Source: Flavobacteriia bacterium 40-80
GTDB taxonomy: Bacteria; Bacteroidota; Bacteroidia; Flavobacteriales_D; Crocinitomicaceae
Length of the DNA: 64,000 bases
Reading direction: 5' to 3'
Assembly (NCBI GenBank): GCA_001899145.1
Contig: MKVF01000021.1
Coordinates: 124,001 to 188,000, forward strand
Under the pieces are notes generated by a model, which saw only the letters and a program-made list of their open reading frames with translations, was not told where the DNA came from and searched no databases. Position 1 is the first letter of the stretch; each line of letters begins with the position of its first letter. Made by a program: the position numbers and the translations under genes. Below, one piece after another: positions 35,490 to 45,072 of the stretch.

Positions 35490-37235
35490 ATGCTAAACAG
35501 AAAATGGAAGTATCTTCTTTTTCTCAAGGAGCTTTCATTGATCCTGATATTGATAGTTGTTTACAACAACTTTTTATCAAAGAACAATGTTCGGAAAGGA
35601 GAAGTTTTCATTCAGGCCGACGGAAGAGGTTATTATGAATATCTTCCTGCCCTGCTCATATATAAGGATATTCATCTCCATTATCTGGACACGCTTCAGA
35701 CCGAATATTATACACCTGAACAAAATAAGCTGGTTGGTGGAGGACTGATAAAGGACGGTCATCATATAAACAAATACTTTATAGGAACCGCCGTTTTGCA
35801 GGCACCGTTCTTTTTAGCTTCCCATATTGTTGCTTCCGGTAAAACAAGCACTTCTCCTCCGGATGGTTTTTCCTATCCTTATCAGAGAGGAATCTGGTTT
35901 GCTGCGATTTTTTATCTTTTTGCAGGGATGGTGGTTCTCCGGAAATTACTGGAAACATACGAAATAAACCAATGGTGGATCTACTTTATCCAGCTGGCTA
36001 CAATTTTTGCTACACCTTTGCTGTTCTATACCTTATACGATTCTGCCTACAGCCACGTCTATTCTTTTTTTCTGATCAGCTGTTTTCTGTATCTGGTGAG
36101 AAACTATTTTCTTTTTGGAAAAAGGAAATATATTTTGTGGGCAATGGTTGTTCTGGGGTTTACAGTGATCGTACGTCCCGTTAATATTCTTGTTCTGATT
36201 TTTACACCATTACTGGCAGACAGCTTCCGTGAGTATCTTTCCCGGCTGAAAACACTATTTGCGCAACATCTCCGGTTTTTCCTTTCGGGCTGCCTGCTTT
36301 TCGGAATGGTGCTTTCCATTCAGCTGGTAATTTCTTATATGCAGACAGGAAGCCCGTTCAGCTATAATTATGGTACAGAGAGATTCTTTTTTTCTGATCC
36401 TCACTTTTCTGATTTTCTGTTCAGCTACCAAAAAGGATTCTTCCTGTGGACCCCGTGGTGGTTTGTTGTTTTTGTATCGGCATTCATCTGCTGGTTAGCA
36501 AATGCTGCTTATTATAAATTGATTTCGTTTTTCCTGGCATTTTCTCTTCTCATATATGTGCTTTCTTCCTGGCACGCATGGTCCTACGGCGGAAGTTTAG
36601 GACAACGTCCGATGATTGATTTTTATAGTGCATTTATTTTAGCTTTTGTTCCGCTTATAAAAGAACCGCGAAAGATCTGGAAAGGAATACTTTTACTTGC
36701 TGTTTTACCGGCAATCACCGTGATGCAGATCCAGACATTCCAATATAAGAAAGCCATTATATTGTGGGATGGAATGACGAAAGAACAGTATTGGAAGGTC
36801 TTTCTGAGCACGAATGAAAAATACGGCTGGTATTTTTGGAAAGAACCTTTTCCTGTCGGGACGTTACGGCATAAAACTATGCTGGCAGGAGAACTGAGCC
36901 CCTCATTATATCCGGGATATTTAGATACTGCGATTCTGATAAAAAAAGGCGTCATTGATTCACTTTCAGTATTTGGAGAAATAAGGTTTCAGCTGGATAG
37001 AGAAGCGGATAATGAATTTATGGAAATATACCTGCGGGATGAGAAGGATAGCGTCCAGTACTACACATTACAAAGGTTCTTTTATAATAATGAACGGCTT
37101 GTGAACGTTGTATACAAATTTGAATTGCCGGAAAATAAAATGGACATAATTAAATTTCAGCTGCTCATTCAAAATGTCCGGCAGCCATTAAAAATTAAAG
37201 AAGTCTGTTTCTCAACATATAATTCATTAAATTAG
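35490..37235 (+). CDS. Polytopic membrane protein, possible glycosyltransferase-like
   Basis: The 581-residue protein has about ten hydrophobic segments between residues 8 and 410 and a soluble C-terminal part of about 170 residues. The first loop has [21 protein letters not shown], with acidic residues close to the membrane as in GT-C enzymes. Later come [14 protein letters not shown] and [20 protein letters not shown]. The function is not recognised. It is followed by a GT2 gene, so a role in surface glycan or lipid-linked sugar handling is an inference from context. Confidence 0.6.
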   Translation: MLNRKWKYLLFLKELSLILILIVVYNNFLSKNNVRKGEVFIQADGRGYYEYLPALLIYKDIHLHYLDTLQTEYYTPEQNKLVGGGLIKDGHHINKYFIGTAVLQAPFFLASHIVASGKTSTSPPDGFSYPYQRGIWFAAIFYLFAGMVVLRKLLETYEINQWWIYFIQLATIFATPLLFYTLYDSAYSHVYSFFLISCFLYLVRNYFLFGKRKYILWAMVVLGFTVIVRPVNILVLIFTPLLADSFREYLSRLKTLFAQHLRFFLSGCLLFGMVLSIQLVISYMQTGSPFSYNYGTERFFFSDPHFSDFLFSYQKGFFLWTPWWFVVFVSAFICWLANAAYYKLISFFLAFSLLIYVLSSWHAWSYGGSLGQRPMIDFYSAFILAFVPLIKEPRKIWKGILLLAVLPAITVMQIQTFQYKKAIILWDGMTKEQYWKVFLSTNEKYGWYFWKEPFPVGTLRHKTMLAGELSPSLYPGYLDTAILIKKGVIDSLSVFGEIRFQLDREADNEFMEIYLRDEKDSVQYYTLQRFFYNNERLVNVVYKFELPENKMDIIKFQLLIQNVRQPLKIKEVCFSTYNSLN

Positions 37236-37252
37236 CGCCGATTTTACCCTCT

Positions 37253-37972
37253 ATGAATTTACGTAAATTATCCATACTAATCCCTGCTTATAATGAAGGT
37301 CCGACGATTCATCTGATCTTGGATCGTATAAAAGCAGTCAAGCTGCCGGACGGGCTTGAAAAAGAAATCATAATTGTCAATGATTGCTCAAAAGACGATA
37401 CCGTTGAGCGTATAGAAGACTATATGAGAAACAATCCGGAGCTTCCGATGCAGTTGTTTTCCCAGTCCCATAACCAGGGGAAAGGAGCAGCGATCAACCG
37501 TGCGATTAAAGAATGTACAGGGGATTATCTGCTGATTCAGGATGCGGACCTGGAATATGATCCGGAAGATTATAACCTGTTGTTGAAGCCTGTTTTTATG
37601 GATAATGCGGATGTTGTTTACGGTTCCCGCTTTATGGGGCACCATCCGCACCGTATTTTGTTTTTCTGGCATTCCATAGGAAATAAATTTCTGACGTTCC
37701 TGTCCAATATGATGACAAATCTGAATCTGACGGATATGGAAACCTGTTATAAGCTGATGCGTTCCTCCATTGCGAAGAACATCATTATTACAGAGAATCG
37801 TTTCGGAATTGAGCCGGAAATTACTGCAAAGCTGGCGAGGATTCCGAAGATCAGAATTTATGAAGTGGGTATTTCCTATTACGGCAGAACATATGAAGAA
37901 GGGAAGAAGATCGGCTGGAAAGACGGATTCAGGGCTATTTATTGTATTTTCAAATATAAATTTGTTAAGTAA
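37253..37972 (+). CDS. Family 2 glycosyltransferase (polyprenyl-phosphate type)
   Basis: The 239-residue protein is a GT-A fold family 2 enzyme like dolichyl-phosphate mannosyltransferase. It opens with [18 protein letters not shown], has the nucleotide-binding [23 protein letters not shown], the metal-binding [11 protein letters not shown] (DxD-like) and the Arg/Gln region [21 protein letters not shown]. It lacks the C-terminal membrane domain of the longer members, so it is probably soluble and makes a lipid-linked sugar for the neighbouring membrane proteins. The pgk ATG follows two bases later. Confidence 0.88.
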   Translation: MNLRKLSILIPAYNEGPTIHLILDRIKAVKLPDGLEKEIIIVNDCSKDDTVERIEDYMRNNPELPMQLFSQSHNQGKGAAINRAIKECTGDYLLIQDADLEYDPEDYNLLLKPVFMDNADVVYGSRFMGHHPHRILFFWHSIGNKFLTFLSNMMTNLNLTDMETCYKLMRSSIAKNIIITENRFGIEPEITAKLARIPKIRIYEVGISYYGRTYEEGKKIGWKDGFRAIYCIFKYKFVK

Positions 37973-37974
37973 TC

Positions 37975-39168
37975 ATGTACAAGATTGACACGTATGACTT
38001 TAATGGAAAAAAAGCGTTGATAAGAGTAGATTTCAACGTTCCATTGGATAAAGAAACGTTTAAGGTGACGGATGATACACGGATCCGTGCCGCTTTACCT
38101 ACCATCAATCACATTTTGGAAAAAGGTGGAAGTGTTGTGTTAATGTCCCATTTGGGAAGACCGAAAGAAGGCTTTGAAGAGAAATATTCCTTAAAGCATA
38201 TTGTTGCAAAAGTGTCGGAATTACTTGGACGTGAGGTAAAATTCGCTTCTGACTGTATAGGAAGTGAAGCTTTTGAAATGAGCAAAAATCTAAAGCCGGG
38301 AGAAGTGCTGCTTCTGGAAAACTTACGTTTTTATAAGCAGGAAACCACCGGTACGGAGTCTTTTGCTCAGGAGCTGTCAAAACATGGAGATGTCTATGTG
38401 AATGACGCGTTCGGAACCGCTCACAGAGCACATGCGAGCACAACAATTATAGCCGGCTGTTTTCCGAACGATAAAATGTTCGGTTATTTGCTGGAGAAAG
38501 AAATCGAGAATGTCAACCGAGTGCTGAATGCCACTGACAAACCTGTAACGGCTATTGTCGGCGGAGCAAAGGTTTCTTCAAAAATTACAATTATTGAACG
38601 CTTGCTGACACGAGTGGACAACCTGATTGTCGGAGGAGGAATGGCCTATACATTTGTAAAAGCACAGGGTGGAAAAGTAGGAAATTCTTTGGTGGAAGAT
38701 GATTTCCTGGGAACAGCATGGGAAATTTTGAAAAAAGCGGAGAAAAATAATGTAAGAGTGGTAATTCCGGTGGATACGATAATTGCAGATAAATTTGATA
38801 ATGAAGCGAATCGTAAGACTGTGAACATCAATGAAATTCCGGATGGCTGGATGGGGTTGGACACCGGCGAAAAAACTTCCGAAATTTGCAGAGAAGTACT
38901 TTTGAGCTCAAAAGTGATTTTGTGGAACGGCCCGATGGGAGTTTTTGAAATGGAAAATTTTCAGCAGGGAACACTGGATGTTGCGAATGCCATTGTTGAG
39001 GCAACAGAAAAAGGTGCTTTCTCTTTGATCGGGGGAGGAGATTCGGTGGCTGCCATTAATAAATTCAAGCTGGCAGATAAAGTAAGCTATGTTTCTACCG
39101 GTGGCGGAGCAATGCTGGAATACCTGGAAGGAATTGAATTGCCGGGAATCGCCGCCATATTGAATTGA
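37975..39168 (+). CDS. pgk: Phosphoglycerate kinase
   Basis: The 397-residue glycolytic enzyme transfers phosphate from 1,3-bisphosphoglycerate to ADP. Signatures are [12 protein letters not shown] at the N-terminus, the substrate-binding [51 protein letters not shown] and the nucleotide loop [12 protein letters not shown] with [11 protein letters not shown]. Complete length. It is in the same orientation as, and two bases after, the GT2 gene; no strong promoter is visible between them. Confidence 0.98.
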   Translation: MYKIDTYDFNGKKALIRVDFNVPLDKETFKVTDDTRIRAALPTINHILEKGGSVVLMSHLGRPKEGFEEKYSLKHIVAKVSELLGREVKFASDCIGSEAFEMSKNLKPGEVLLLENLRFYKQETTGTESFAQELSKHGDVYVNDAFGTAHRAHASTTIIAGCFPNDKMFGYLLEKEIENVNRVLNATDKPVTAIVGGAKVSSKITIIERLLTRVDNLIVGGGMAYTFVKAQGGKVGNSLVEDDFLGTAWEILKKAEKNNVRVVIPVDTIIADKFDNEANRKTVNINEIPDGWMGLDTGEKTSEICREVLLSSKVILWNGPMGVFEMENFQQGTLDVANAIVEATEKGAFSLIGGGDSVAAINKFKLADKVSYVSTGGGAMLEYLEGIELPGIAAILN

Positions 39169-39248
39169 AATAAAATGAGCTGATAAATGATTTCGGGGTA
39201 GAGCATATTGCAAAATCCCGAAGTCATGGCATTTAAAAATAATTTATT

Positions 39249-39256
39249 TATCTTTG
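39249..39256 (+). promoter_or_regulatory. -7 promoter element of the 39274 micro-ORF
   Basis: TATCTTTG matches TAnnTTTG 17 bases upstream of the ATG at 39274. Confidence 0.5.
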
Positions 39257-39273
39257 ATTAAAAATAATTAGTT

Positions 39274-39399
39274 ATGTCATCACATCCATCTGAAAAAGAA
39301 AAATATAGTACATTTTTTGATTCTACAACAATAGCTGTAGGAATTATTTTCACAGTTTGTGCATTAGCTTTCTTAGCATACGTGCTTATTTGGGGATAA
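39274..39399 (+). CDS. 41-residue single-pass membrane protein
   Basis: This short gene is below usual size limits. It encodes a polar N-terminus (MSSHPSEKEKYSTFFDS), then one hydrophobic segment (TTIAVGIIFTVCALAFLAYV) and a short end LIWG. It has a good -7 element 17 bases upstream, lies in a gap between pgk and the GH3-like gene, and looks like a small accessory subunit of a membrane complex. Identity unknown; there is no visible oxidase or transporter gene next to it. Confidence 0.5.
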   Translation: MSSHPSEKEKYSTFFDSTTIAVGIIFTVCALAFLAYVLIWG

Positions 39400-39540
39400 T
39401 TCAGATTTCTGATGTGCGGAACAGCCGGAATTCGGTTATTACCGTACTTTTTGGAAAATAAAAATGTTAACTGTTGGTAAAATTGCACCAGCATCCCTGA
39501 ATCCTTTTATCTTAGTAAAAAGGATAAAAATCGAATCAGC

Positions 39541-41052
39541 TTGAACGAATTATTCAAATGGATAATAAAGTTAAGGCTTTCCCAAATTGAGGAAATCCGT
39601 CAACGACCTTTGGAGCTTCAGGCAAGGTGGTTCGATTTTTTAGTTGCTAATGGTATGAATACCGAATGGGGAAATCTGAATAATTTCTCTTTGATCGCAG
39701 ACCTTCCTTCCTTTCAGCAAAATGTACCATTACAAACGTATGATTCCCTGAAACCCTTTATCGACACGGAAATTTACGGAAAGGAAAATGTTCTGTGGCA
39801 GGGCAAAACAAGCTGGTTTGCCAAATCTTCCGGTACAACAGCCGACAGAAGCAAATTCATTCCGGTAACAGAAGAATCCCTTTTTGAAAATCATTACAAA
39901 GCAGGAAAAGATTTACTGGCGAATTATTACGAGATTTTTCCCAATGCACAGCTGTTTTCAGGAAAAACGCTGGTTATTGGAGGAAGCTCTCAGATAAATG
40001 AGCTGAGCGCGGATTCTTACATGGGAGACTTGTCAGCGATCATTCTGAAAAACCTGCCGTGGTGGGTGGAAATGAAACGCACTCCGAGCAGGGAAATAGC
40101 GCTCATGAGCGACTGGGAGCCGAAAATTGAAAGAATGGCGCGTGAAACCATGGAAGAAGATGTCAGAATTCTTTCCGGCGTTCCGAGCTGGACACTGGTA
40201 CTTTGCCACCGGATCCTCGAACTGAAAGGAACGGATAACCTGCTGGAAGTCTGGCCGAATCTGGAGTTGTTTATGCACGGTGGAGTCAGCTTTGAGCCTT
40301 ACCGGCAGGAGTTCAGAAAAATTATTCCGGGTGAGAATATGAACTACATTGAAACCTATAATGCCTCAGAGGGAATGTTTGGTTTTCAGGACCGACCGGA
40401 GACAGGCGATATGCTGCTGCTGCTGGATCACGGTATATTTTATGAATTCATCCCAATGACTGCTTATGATGGAGTAAACAGCAAGCAGGTTATCGGGTTG
40501 GAAGAGGTAGAACCCGGAGTGAATTACGCGCTGATAATTTCCACAATCGGAGGCTTATGGCGATATATTGTGGGTGATACAATTAAGTTCACATCTGTCC
40601 ATCCGTTCCGTTTTAAAGTTACGGGAAGAACAAAAAGCTTTATCAATGCTTTCGGGGAAGAGCTGATCGTTGATAATGCGGAAACCGCCATCGCCAGGAC
40701 AGCCGGAGAAACCGGTGCACAGGTGATGAACTATACTGTTGCCCCTGTCTTCATGCAGTTCGGTGAGGAAACGACCAAAGGACGGCATGAATGGGTTATT
40801 GAATTTCTGACAGAACCTTCGGATAGAGAGCAGTTTATTGAGCTTTTGGACCGGAATTTGAGAGCAGTAAACTCGGATTACGATGCGAAACGGACAAAAG
40901 ACCTTGCCGTACTGGCGCCGAAAGTCCATTTTGCAACTGCCGGCATATTTGATAAATGGCTGAAATCCAAAAACAAAATGGGAGGACAGCATAAAATACC
41001 TCGTCTTTGCAATGACAGGACAATTATGGAGGAAGTTTTGAGTTTATTATAA
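39541..41052 (+). CDS. GH3-family acyl-adenylating enzyme-like protein
   Basis: The 503-residue protein belongs to the GH3 family, known from plants as enzymes that join amino acids to hormones through acyl-adenylates; bacterial members have unknown substrates. Motifs are the nucleotide-binding KSSGTTADRSKFIPVT (about residues 95-110), LFMHGGVSFEPY, YNASEGMFGFQ (motif 2-like), and GLWRYIVGDTIKFT (motif 3-like). The start is a TTG at 39541; no in-frame ATG fits. It is followed by a secreted protein gene three bases after the stop. Confidence 0.85.
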   Translation: MNELFKWIIKLRLSQIEEIRQRPLELQARWFDFLVANGMNTEWGNLNNFSLIADLPSFQQNVPLQTYDSLKPFIDTEIYGKENVLWQGKTSWFAKSSGTTADRSKFIPVTEESLFENHYKAGKDLLANYYEIFPNAQLFSGKTLVIGGSSQINELSADSYMGDLSAIILKNLPWWVEMKRTPSREIALMSDWEPKIERMARETMEEDVRILSGVPSWTLVLCHRILELKGTDNLLEVWPNLELFMHGGVSFEPYRQEFRKIIPGENMNYIETYNASEGMFGFQDRPETGDMLLLLDHGIFYEFIPMTAYDGVNSKQVIGLEEVEPGVNYALIISTIGGLWRYIVGDTIKFTSVHPFRFKVTGRTKSFINAFGEELIVDNAETAIARTAGETGAQVMNYTVAPVFMQFGEETTKGRHEWVIEFLTEPSDREQFIELLDRNLRAVNSDYDAKRTKDLAVLAPKVHFATAGIFDKWLKSKNKMGGQHKIPRLCNDRTIMEEVLSLL

Positions 41053-41055
41053 ACC

Positions 41056-41862
41056 ATGAGGTTACTTTTTTATATATTTCTTTACGTGCTACCATTGGCT
41101 GGCTTTGGGCAAATTCATTTTTCATGGAAAGAACAATGGTCGAAACCTGCCGGGAACAGTGTTTTTACCGTAGATCAATACAATAACCTGTATTATACTT
41201 ATGAGCAGGTTTTGTATAAAATCGATTCTACCGGAAAAGAACGTTTTAAGCAAAGTATTAAAAACTGGAGCGATATCAGCTTTATTGATGCCAGGAATCC
41301 CATGAAGATCATGCTGTTCTCGGAAGATCAGCAGCTGGTCGAATACCTGGATAACACGCTTGCCAAGCAACAGGACATCATTGACCTGACGGAAGAAGGC
41401 TTTTCGTTTGCCACAAAAGTGGTGACTTCTGCTCAGCCTGATAAGATCTGGGTATTTGACTCTGATAATTCCCGTATTGTTCTTTATACGAGACAGGTAT
41501 CGCAGCAGCAACGGATTGACAATATTTTCGGACTGTTAAATTCTAAAATGATCTTCCAGATGCTCGAATATAACAGCCAGCTGTACCTGGTGGATCCTAC
41601 GAAGGGAATTTTTGTTCTGGACCGTTATGGAACGATGCTGGATTTTATTTCACTGGAAAAAGTGCGCCTTATCCAGATAGAAAACGGTATTCTTTATTAC
41701 CTGGTTGGTGACGATCTTTTTTTCATGCACCTTAAGGATAAATTCACGGAAAAAATCACACTTCCCCTGACAGGAATAAAGTATTTTTTTAAAAATGAAA
41801 ACAAGTTTTATTTCCAGACAGACAAAGAGATAAAATTATTTTCTTTTGAAAATCGTCCATAA
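41056..41862 (+). CDS. Secreted protein of unknown function
   Basis: The 268-residue protein has a signal peptide (MRLLFYIFLYVLPLAGFG). The mature part has repeated strand patterns such as QYNNLYYTYEQVLYKIDSTGKE, FDSDNSRIVLYTR and VDPTKGIFVLDRYG, which suggest beta-propeller-like blades, but no family can be named. The gene is three bases after the GH3-like gene and so is probably co-transcribed with it and perhaps with the kinase gene downstream. Confidence 0.65.
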   Translation: MRLLFYIFLYVLPLAGFGQIHFSWKEQWSKPAGNSVFTVDQYNNLYYTYEQVLYKIDSTGKERFKQSIKNWSDISFIDARNPMKIMLFSEDQQLVEYLDNTLAKQQDIIDLTEEGFSFATKVVTSAQPDKIWVFDSDNSRIVLYTRQVSQQQRIDNIFGLLNSKMIFQMLEYNSQLYLVDPTKGIFVLDRYGTMLDFISLEKVRLIQIENGILYYLVGDDLFFMHLKDKFTEKITLPLTGIKYFFKNENKFYFQTDKEIKLFSFENRP

Positions 41863-41918
41863 AGCCTTGAAATTGCGTCAGAATTTTTAAATTAGTGCTT
41901 CTTAAAACAAGACGACTT

Positions 41919-42533
41919 ATGCACATTGCAGTAGCAGGCAATATCGGAGCCGGAAAAACAACACTTACAAAGTTGCTGGCGAAACATTACGGATGGGAAA
42001 CTCACTTCGAAGATGTGGAGCAGAATCCGTATCTGAATGATTTTTACGAAGAAATGCAGCGCTGGTCGTTCAATCTTCAGATTTACTATCTGAACAGCCG
42101 GTTTACACAGGTGCAGGAAATCCGTGATTCTGAAAAATGGGTTATTCAGGACAGGACAATTTACGAAGACGCGTTTATTTTTGCTCCCAACCTGCATTCC
42201 ATGGGACTGATGACAACACGTGATTTTGAAAATTATTTTTCATTGTTCAACCTGATGGATTCCTTTATTTCAGCACCGGATCTGCTTATTTATCTTCGTG
42301 CAAGTGTTCCCGCTTTAGTACAGCAGATTCAGCAGAGAGGGCGGGAATATGAAGAATCTATCCGCCTGGATTATCTGAAACGCCTGAATGAACGTTACGA
42401 AGCATGGATCTCCACCTATGATAAAGGAAAGCTGCTAATAGTAGATGTTGATAACAATCGTTTTCACGAAAATCAGGAAGATCTGGGGAAAATTATCAAT
42501 GCGATTGATGCGGAAATCAATGGTCTGTTCTGA
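41919..42533 (+). CDS. Deoxynucleoside kinase
   Basis: The start is ATG 41919; a GTG at 41895 is in frame. The 204-residue protein has the P-loop AVAGNIGAGKTTLTK, the DRTIYEDAFIF catalytic segment and the LID-like arginine-rich region QRGREYEESIRLDYLKRL of the dCK/dGK/TK2 family. It phosphorylates deoxynucleosides, complementing the type II thymidine kinase elsewhere in the window. Substrate preference (dA, dG or dC) cannot be told. A terminator follows. Confidence 0.9.
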   Translation: MHIAVAGNIGAGKTTLTKLLAKHYGWETHFEDVEQNPYLNDFYEEMQRWSFNLQIYYLNSRFTQVQEIRDSEKWVIQDRTIYEDAFIFAPNLHSMGLMTTRDFENYFSLFNLMDSFISAPDLLIYLRASVPALVQQIQQRGREYEESIRLDYLKRLNERYEAWISTYDKGKLLIVDVDNNRFHENQEDLGKIINAIDAEINGLF

Positions 42534-42556
42534 CCATTTTAAATTGAATAAATGTA

Positions 42557-42590
42557 AATCCTGAAGATGCTTCTTTAGGATTTTTTGTTT
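42557..42590 (+). terminator. Terminator of the deoxynucleoside kinase
   Basis: AAATCCT...GAAG pairs with CTTC...AGGATTT around ATG and is followed by a T run. Confidence 0.75.
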
Positions 42591-42672
42591 TTGCATGATA
42601 ATAACAATTTGCTTTTAATAAAAAACAAACGCAGATAATACTAAGTACTTTCATTCATCGTTCATTTGTACC

Positions 42673-43572
42673 GTGAAAAGATACATCGCATTATTAACAG
42701 GCTTTTTGCCATTCTGCTTGTCCGCTCAGATGCTGGACAACTCGAAAGGCTTTGCTTTTACGGAATTACCTTATTTTAATGAGCAGTTCGTTAAAAATAA
42801 CAGGATCAAAACTCTCAACGGGCATTTTCAATATAAGAAAACAGGTGACATCATCCGTGAATCCAAATATATTTACCGTTATGAATTTGACAGAAAAGGC
42901 CATCTGATCTATTCGCTGGAAACAAAGCTGATAGGAACGATTGTAGATACGGTCGTGTTGTACTATGAATACGATGAAAAAAATAATTTAAGCGTTGTAC
43001 GGCAAAAAGATGCAAAGGGATTTTTCTCTACCAGATTTACGTATGACGATAAAGACCGTGTGATTAAAGAAGAATATTACAGAGATATTGATACAACCAC
43101 CAATAATGTTGTCAAACCTCAGTTTGAACGTTCAACCTATCTGAATTCGGAAAGATTTGAATATACGGAAAACCCGGCGGTATTAAAAAAAACATATTTT
43201 AATAACTATGATTTTCCTTACCTGGATGAATACCTGACTTATAACGATCTGGGGTTGCTGAAGAAAAAAGAAGAGATCATCCGGACAACTTCACAGATGA
43301 CTGTTACGGAATATGACTATAACCCAAAAGGATGGGTTTCCAGACAAAAGATCTATTCTCCGACGAATAAGAATATCCAGCAGGAAATAATTTTTAATTA
43401 CGATGCACAGGGAAATTTAACGGACAAGCAAATTCATAAGAATGGAGAACACGTTACTGAAATTCAGTTGATTTATAACTCTAAAACGGGAATCCTGTCT
43501 TATACATTGACCAGAGATATAAAAACCAACTTTATTACAATCCTGAAAATTGACAATGTTGAATATTTCTGA
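42673..43572 (+). CDS. Secreted YD-repeat-like protein
   Basis: The 299-residue protein starts at GTG 42673 with a signal peptide (VKRYIALLTGFLPFCLSA; first residue Met). The mature part has several YD-type repeats (YEYDEKNNLSVVRQKDAKG, RFTYDDKDRVIKEEYY, EYDYNPKGWVSRQKIY, FNYDAQGNLTDKQIHKNG). Short YD proteins like this often bind glycans or form part of Rhs-type shells, but with only a few repeats and no toxin domain its role is unknown. Monocistronic. Confidence 0.65.
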   Translation: MKRYIALLTGFLPFCLSAQMLDNSKGFAFTELPYFNEQFVKNNRIKTLNGHFQYKKTGDIIRESKYIYRYEFDRKGHLIYSLETKLIGTIVDTVVLYYEYDEKNNLSVVRQKDAKGFFSTRFTYDDKDRVIKEEYYRDIDTTTNNVVKPQFERSTYLNSERFEYTENPAVLKKTYFNNYDFPYLDEYLTYNDLGLLKKKEEIIRTTSQMTVTEYDYNPKGWVSRQKIYSPTNKNIQQEIIFNYDAQGNLTDKQIHKNGEHVTEIQLIYNSKTGILSYTLTRDIKTNFITILKIDNVEYF

Positions 43573-43651
43573 ATACAATAAAAAGCAATTTACCCGTTTA
43601 CAAATTAAGAAAAATTAAAGCAGTTCCGGCTTTATCGTCCGGATGAGAATA

Positions 43652-43659
43652 TATATTTG
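43652..43659 (+). promoter_or_regulatory. -7 promoter element of the MBOAT gene
   Basis: TATATTTG matches TAnnTTTG 15 bases before the ATG. Confidence 0.5.
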
Positions 43660-43674
43660 TGTGATTTTTAATAC

Positions 43675-45072
43675 ATGATATTTAGCAGCCTTACGTTTTT
43701 AATAATCTTCCTTCCGATTGTATTTGTTCTTTATTCCGGGAGGAACAATAATATCTGGAAGAACGGAGTGCTGATGATTACCAGCCTGCTCTTTTACGCG
43801 TGGGGCGGTGTTTCTTATTCGGTAGTGCTGATTCTTTCCATTTTGCTGAATTTTTTCATAGGAAGAAAAGTAAGAGGACATAATAAAAAATGGCTGATCG
43901 CCGGAATTGTGTTGAATCTTCTTATTTTGATCACCTTTAAATATGCAGGATTTTTTATTGAGAATATCAGCGCTTTGCTGCAATTGAACATCAAAAAGAT
44001 CAATATTCCGCTGCCGCTTGGCGTTTCCTTTTTTACATTTCACGGAATTTCCTTTCTGACAGATATTTACCGTTCAGAGAAAAGGGAACCGATCCGCCTG
44101 GATGAGACAACACTTTATATCTGTTTCTTTCCTCAGCTGGTAGCAGGGCCGATTATACGTTACCACGATATTATTTACCAGATCAGAACTCGCACGATTA
44201 CGCTACTGGGAGTCAATACGGGAATCCAGCGGTTTATTCTCGGATTGTTTAAAAAAGTAGTAATTGCCAATACGGCAGGCGCTCTTGCGGACCAGATCAT
44301 GAATGTAAATGCGGAATTACTCAGCTCTCCCGCGGCATGGCTGGGAATCCTGGCTTATACCGTTCAGATCTATTATGATTTTTCCGGCTATTCGGACATG
44401 GCGATCGGGCTCGGTAGCATGTTCGGGTTTAAGATCCCTGAAAATTTTAATTATCCGTACATCGCGTCCAGTATTCAGGAATTCTGGCGGCGCTGGCATA
44501 TTTCCCTTTCAACGTGGTTCAGGGATTATGTTTACATTCCGCTGGGAGGAAACCGCAAAGGAAAATTCAGAACCTATTTCAATCTGAGCATTATTTTTAT
44601 ACTGACGGGATTCTGGCACGGAGCAACCTGGAGCTTTGTTTTCTGGGGCGTATTTCATGGTTTTTTCATGATTATGGAACGCCTGTTCTTAGGAGATATA
44701 TTAAAAAAAATACCTGCTTTTGCAGGGTGGATTTACACGATGCTCGTGGTCATGATCGCCTGGGTGTTTTTTAGAATAGAAACATTTGATGCGGCGCTGG
44801 ATTATGTAAAGCTTCTGTTTTCTTTTAAAGGAGAAGGGATTACGTTACTGGAAAATCTGGATATCGAAAAAATCATGGTGCTGACGATTGCCATCCTGTT
44901 TTCCATGCCGTTTTATCCGAAGCTGGTTGAAAAGCTGGAAGTTCCCTCTACGCGCCTTTCTTCCGCTTTTTTGTTCGTCCGGATGAACATTCTCATTCCA
45001 TTATTGTTTTTGTATTCAGTAATGGTGCTGTGCGGCTCTACTTATAATCCATTCATTTATTACCGTTTTTGA
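43675..45072 (+). CDS. MBOAT-family membrane O-acyltransferase (AlgI-like)
   Basis: The 465-residue protein has about ten membrane segments and the AlgI/DltB-type motifs: LLFYAWGG near residue 40, LPLGVSFFTFHGISFLTDIYR, CFFPQLVAGPIIRY, QIYYDFSGYSDMAIGLG, WHISLSTWFRDYVYIPLGGNRKG, and the catalytic histidine region TGFWHGATWSFVFWGVFHG. Such proteins move acetyl groups across the membrane to polysaccharide or lipid. The next gene, overlapped by one base, encodes an AlgJ/AlgX-like SGNH protein that would complete the acetylation. Confidence 0.93.
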   Translation: MIFSSLTFLIIFLPIVFVLYSGRNNNIWKNGVLMITSLLFYAWGGVSYSVVLILSILLNFFIGRKVRGHNKKWLIAGIVLNLLILITFKYAGFFIENISALLQLNIKKINIPLPLGVSFFTFHGISFLTDIYRSEKREPIRLDETTLYICFFPQLVAGPIIRYHDIIYQIRTRTITLLGVNTGIQRFILGLFKKVVIANTAGALADQIMNVNAELLSSPAAWLGILAYTVQIYYDFSGYSDMAIGLGSMFGFKIPENFNYPYIASSIQEFWRRWHISLSTWFRDYVYIPLGGNRKGKFRTYFNLSIIFILTGFWHGATWSFVFWGVFHGFFMIMERLFLGDILKKIPAFAGWIYTMLVVMIAWVFFRIETFDAALDYVKLLFSFKGEGITLLENLDIEKIMVLTIAILFSMPFYPKLVEKLEVPSTRLSSAFLFVRMNILIPLLFLYSVMVLCGSTYNPFIYYRF

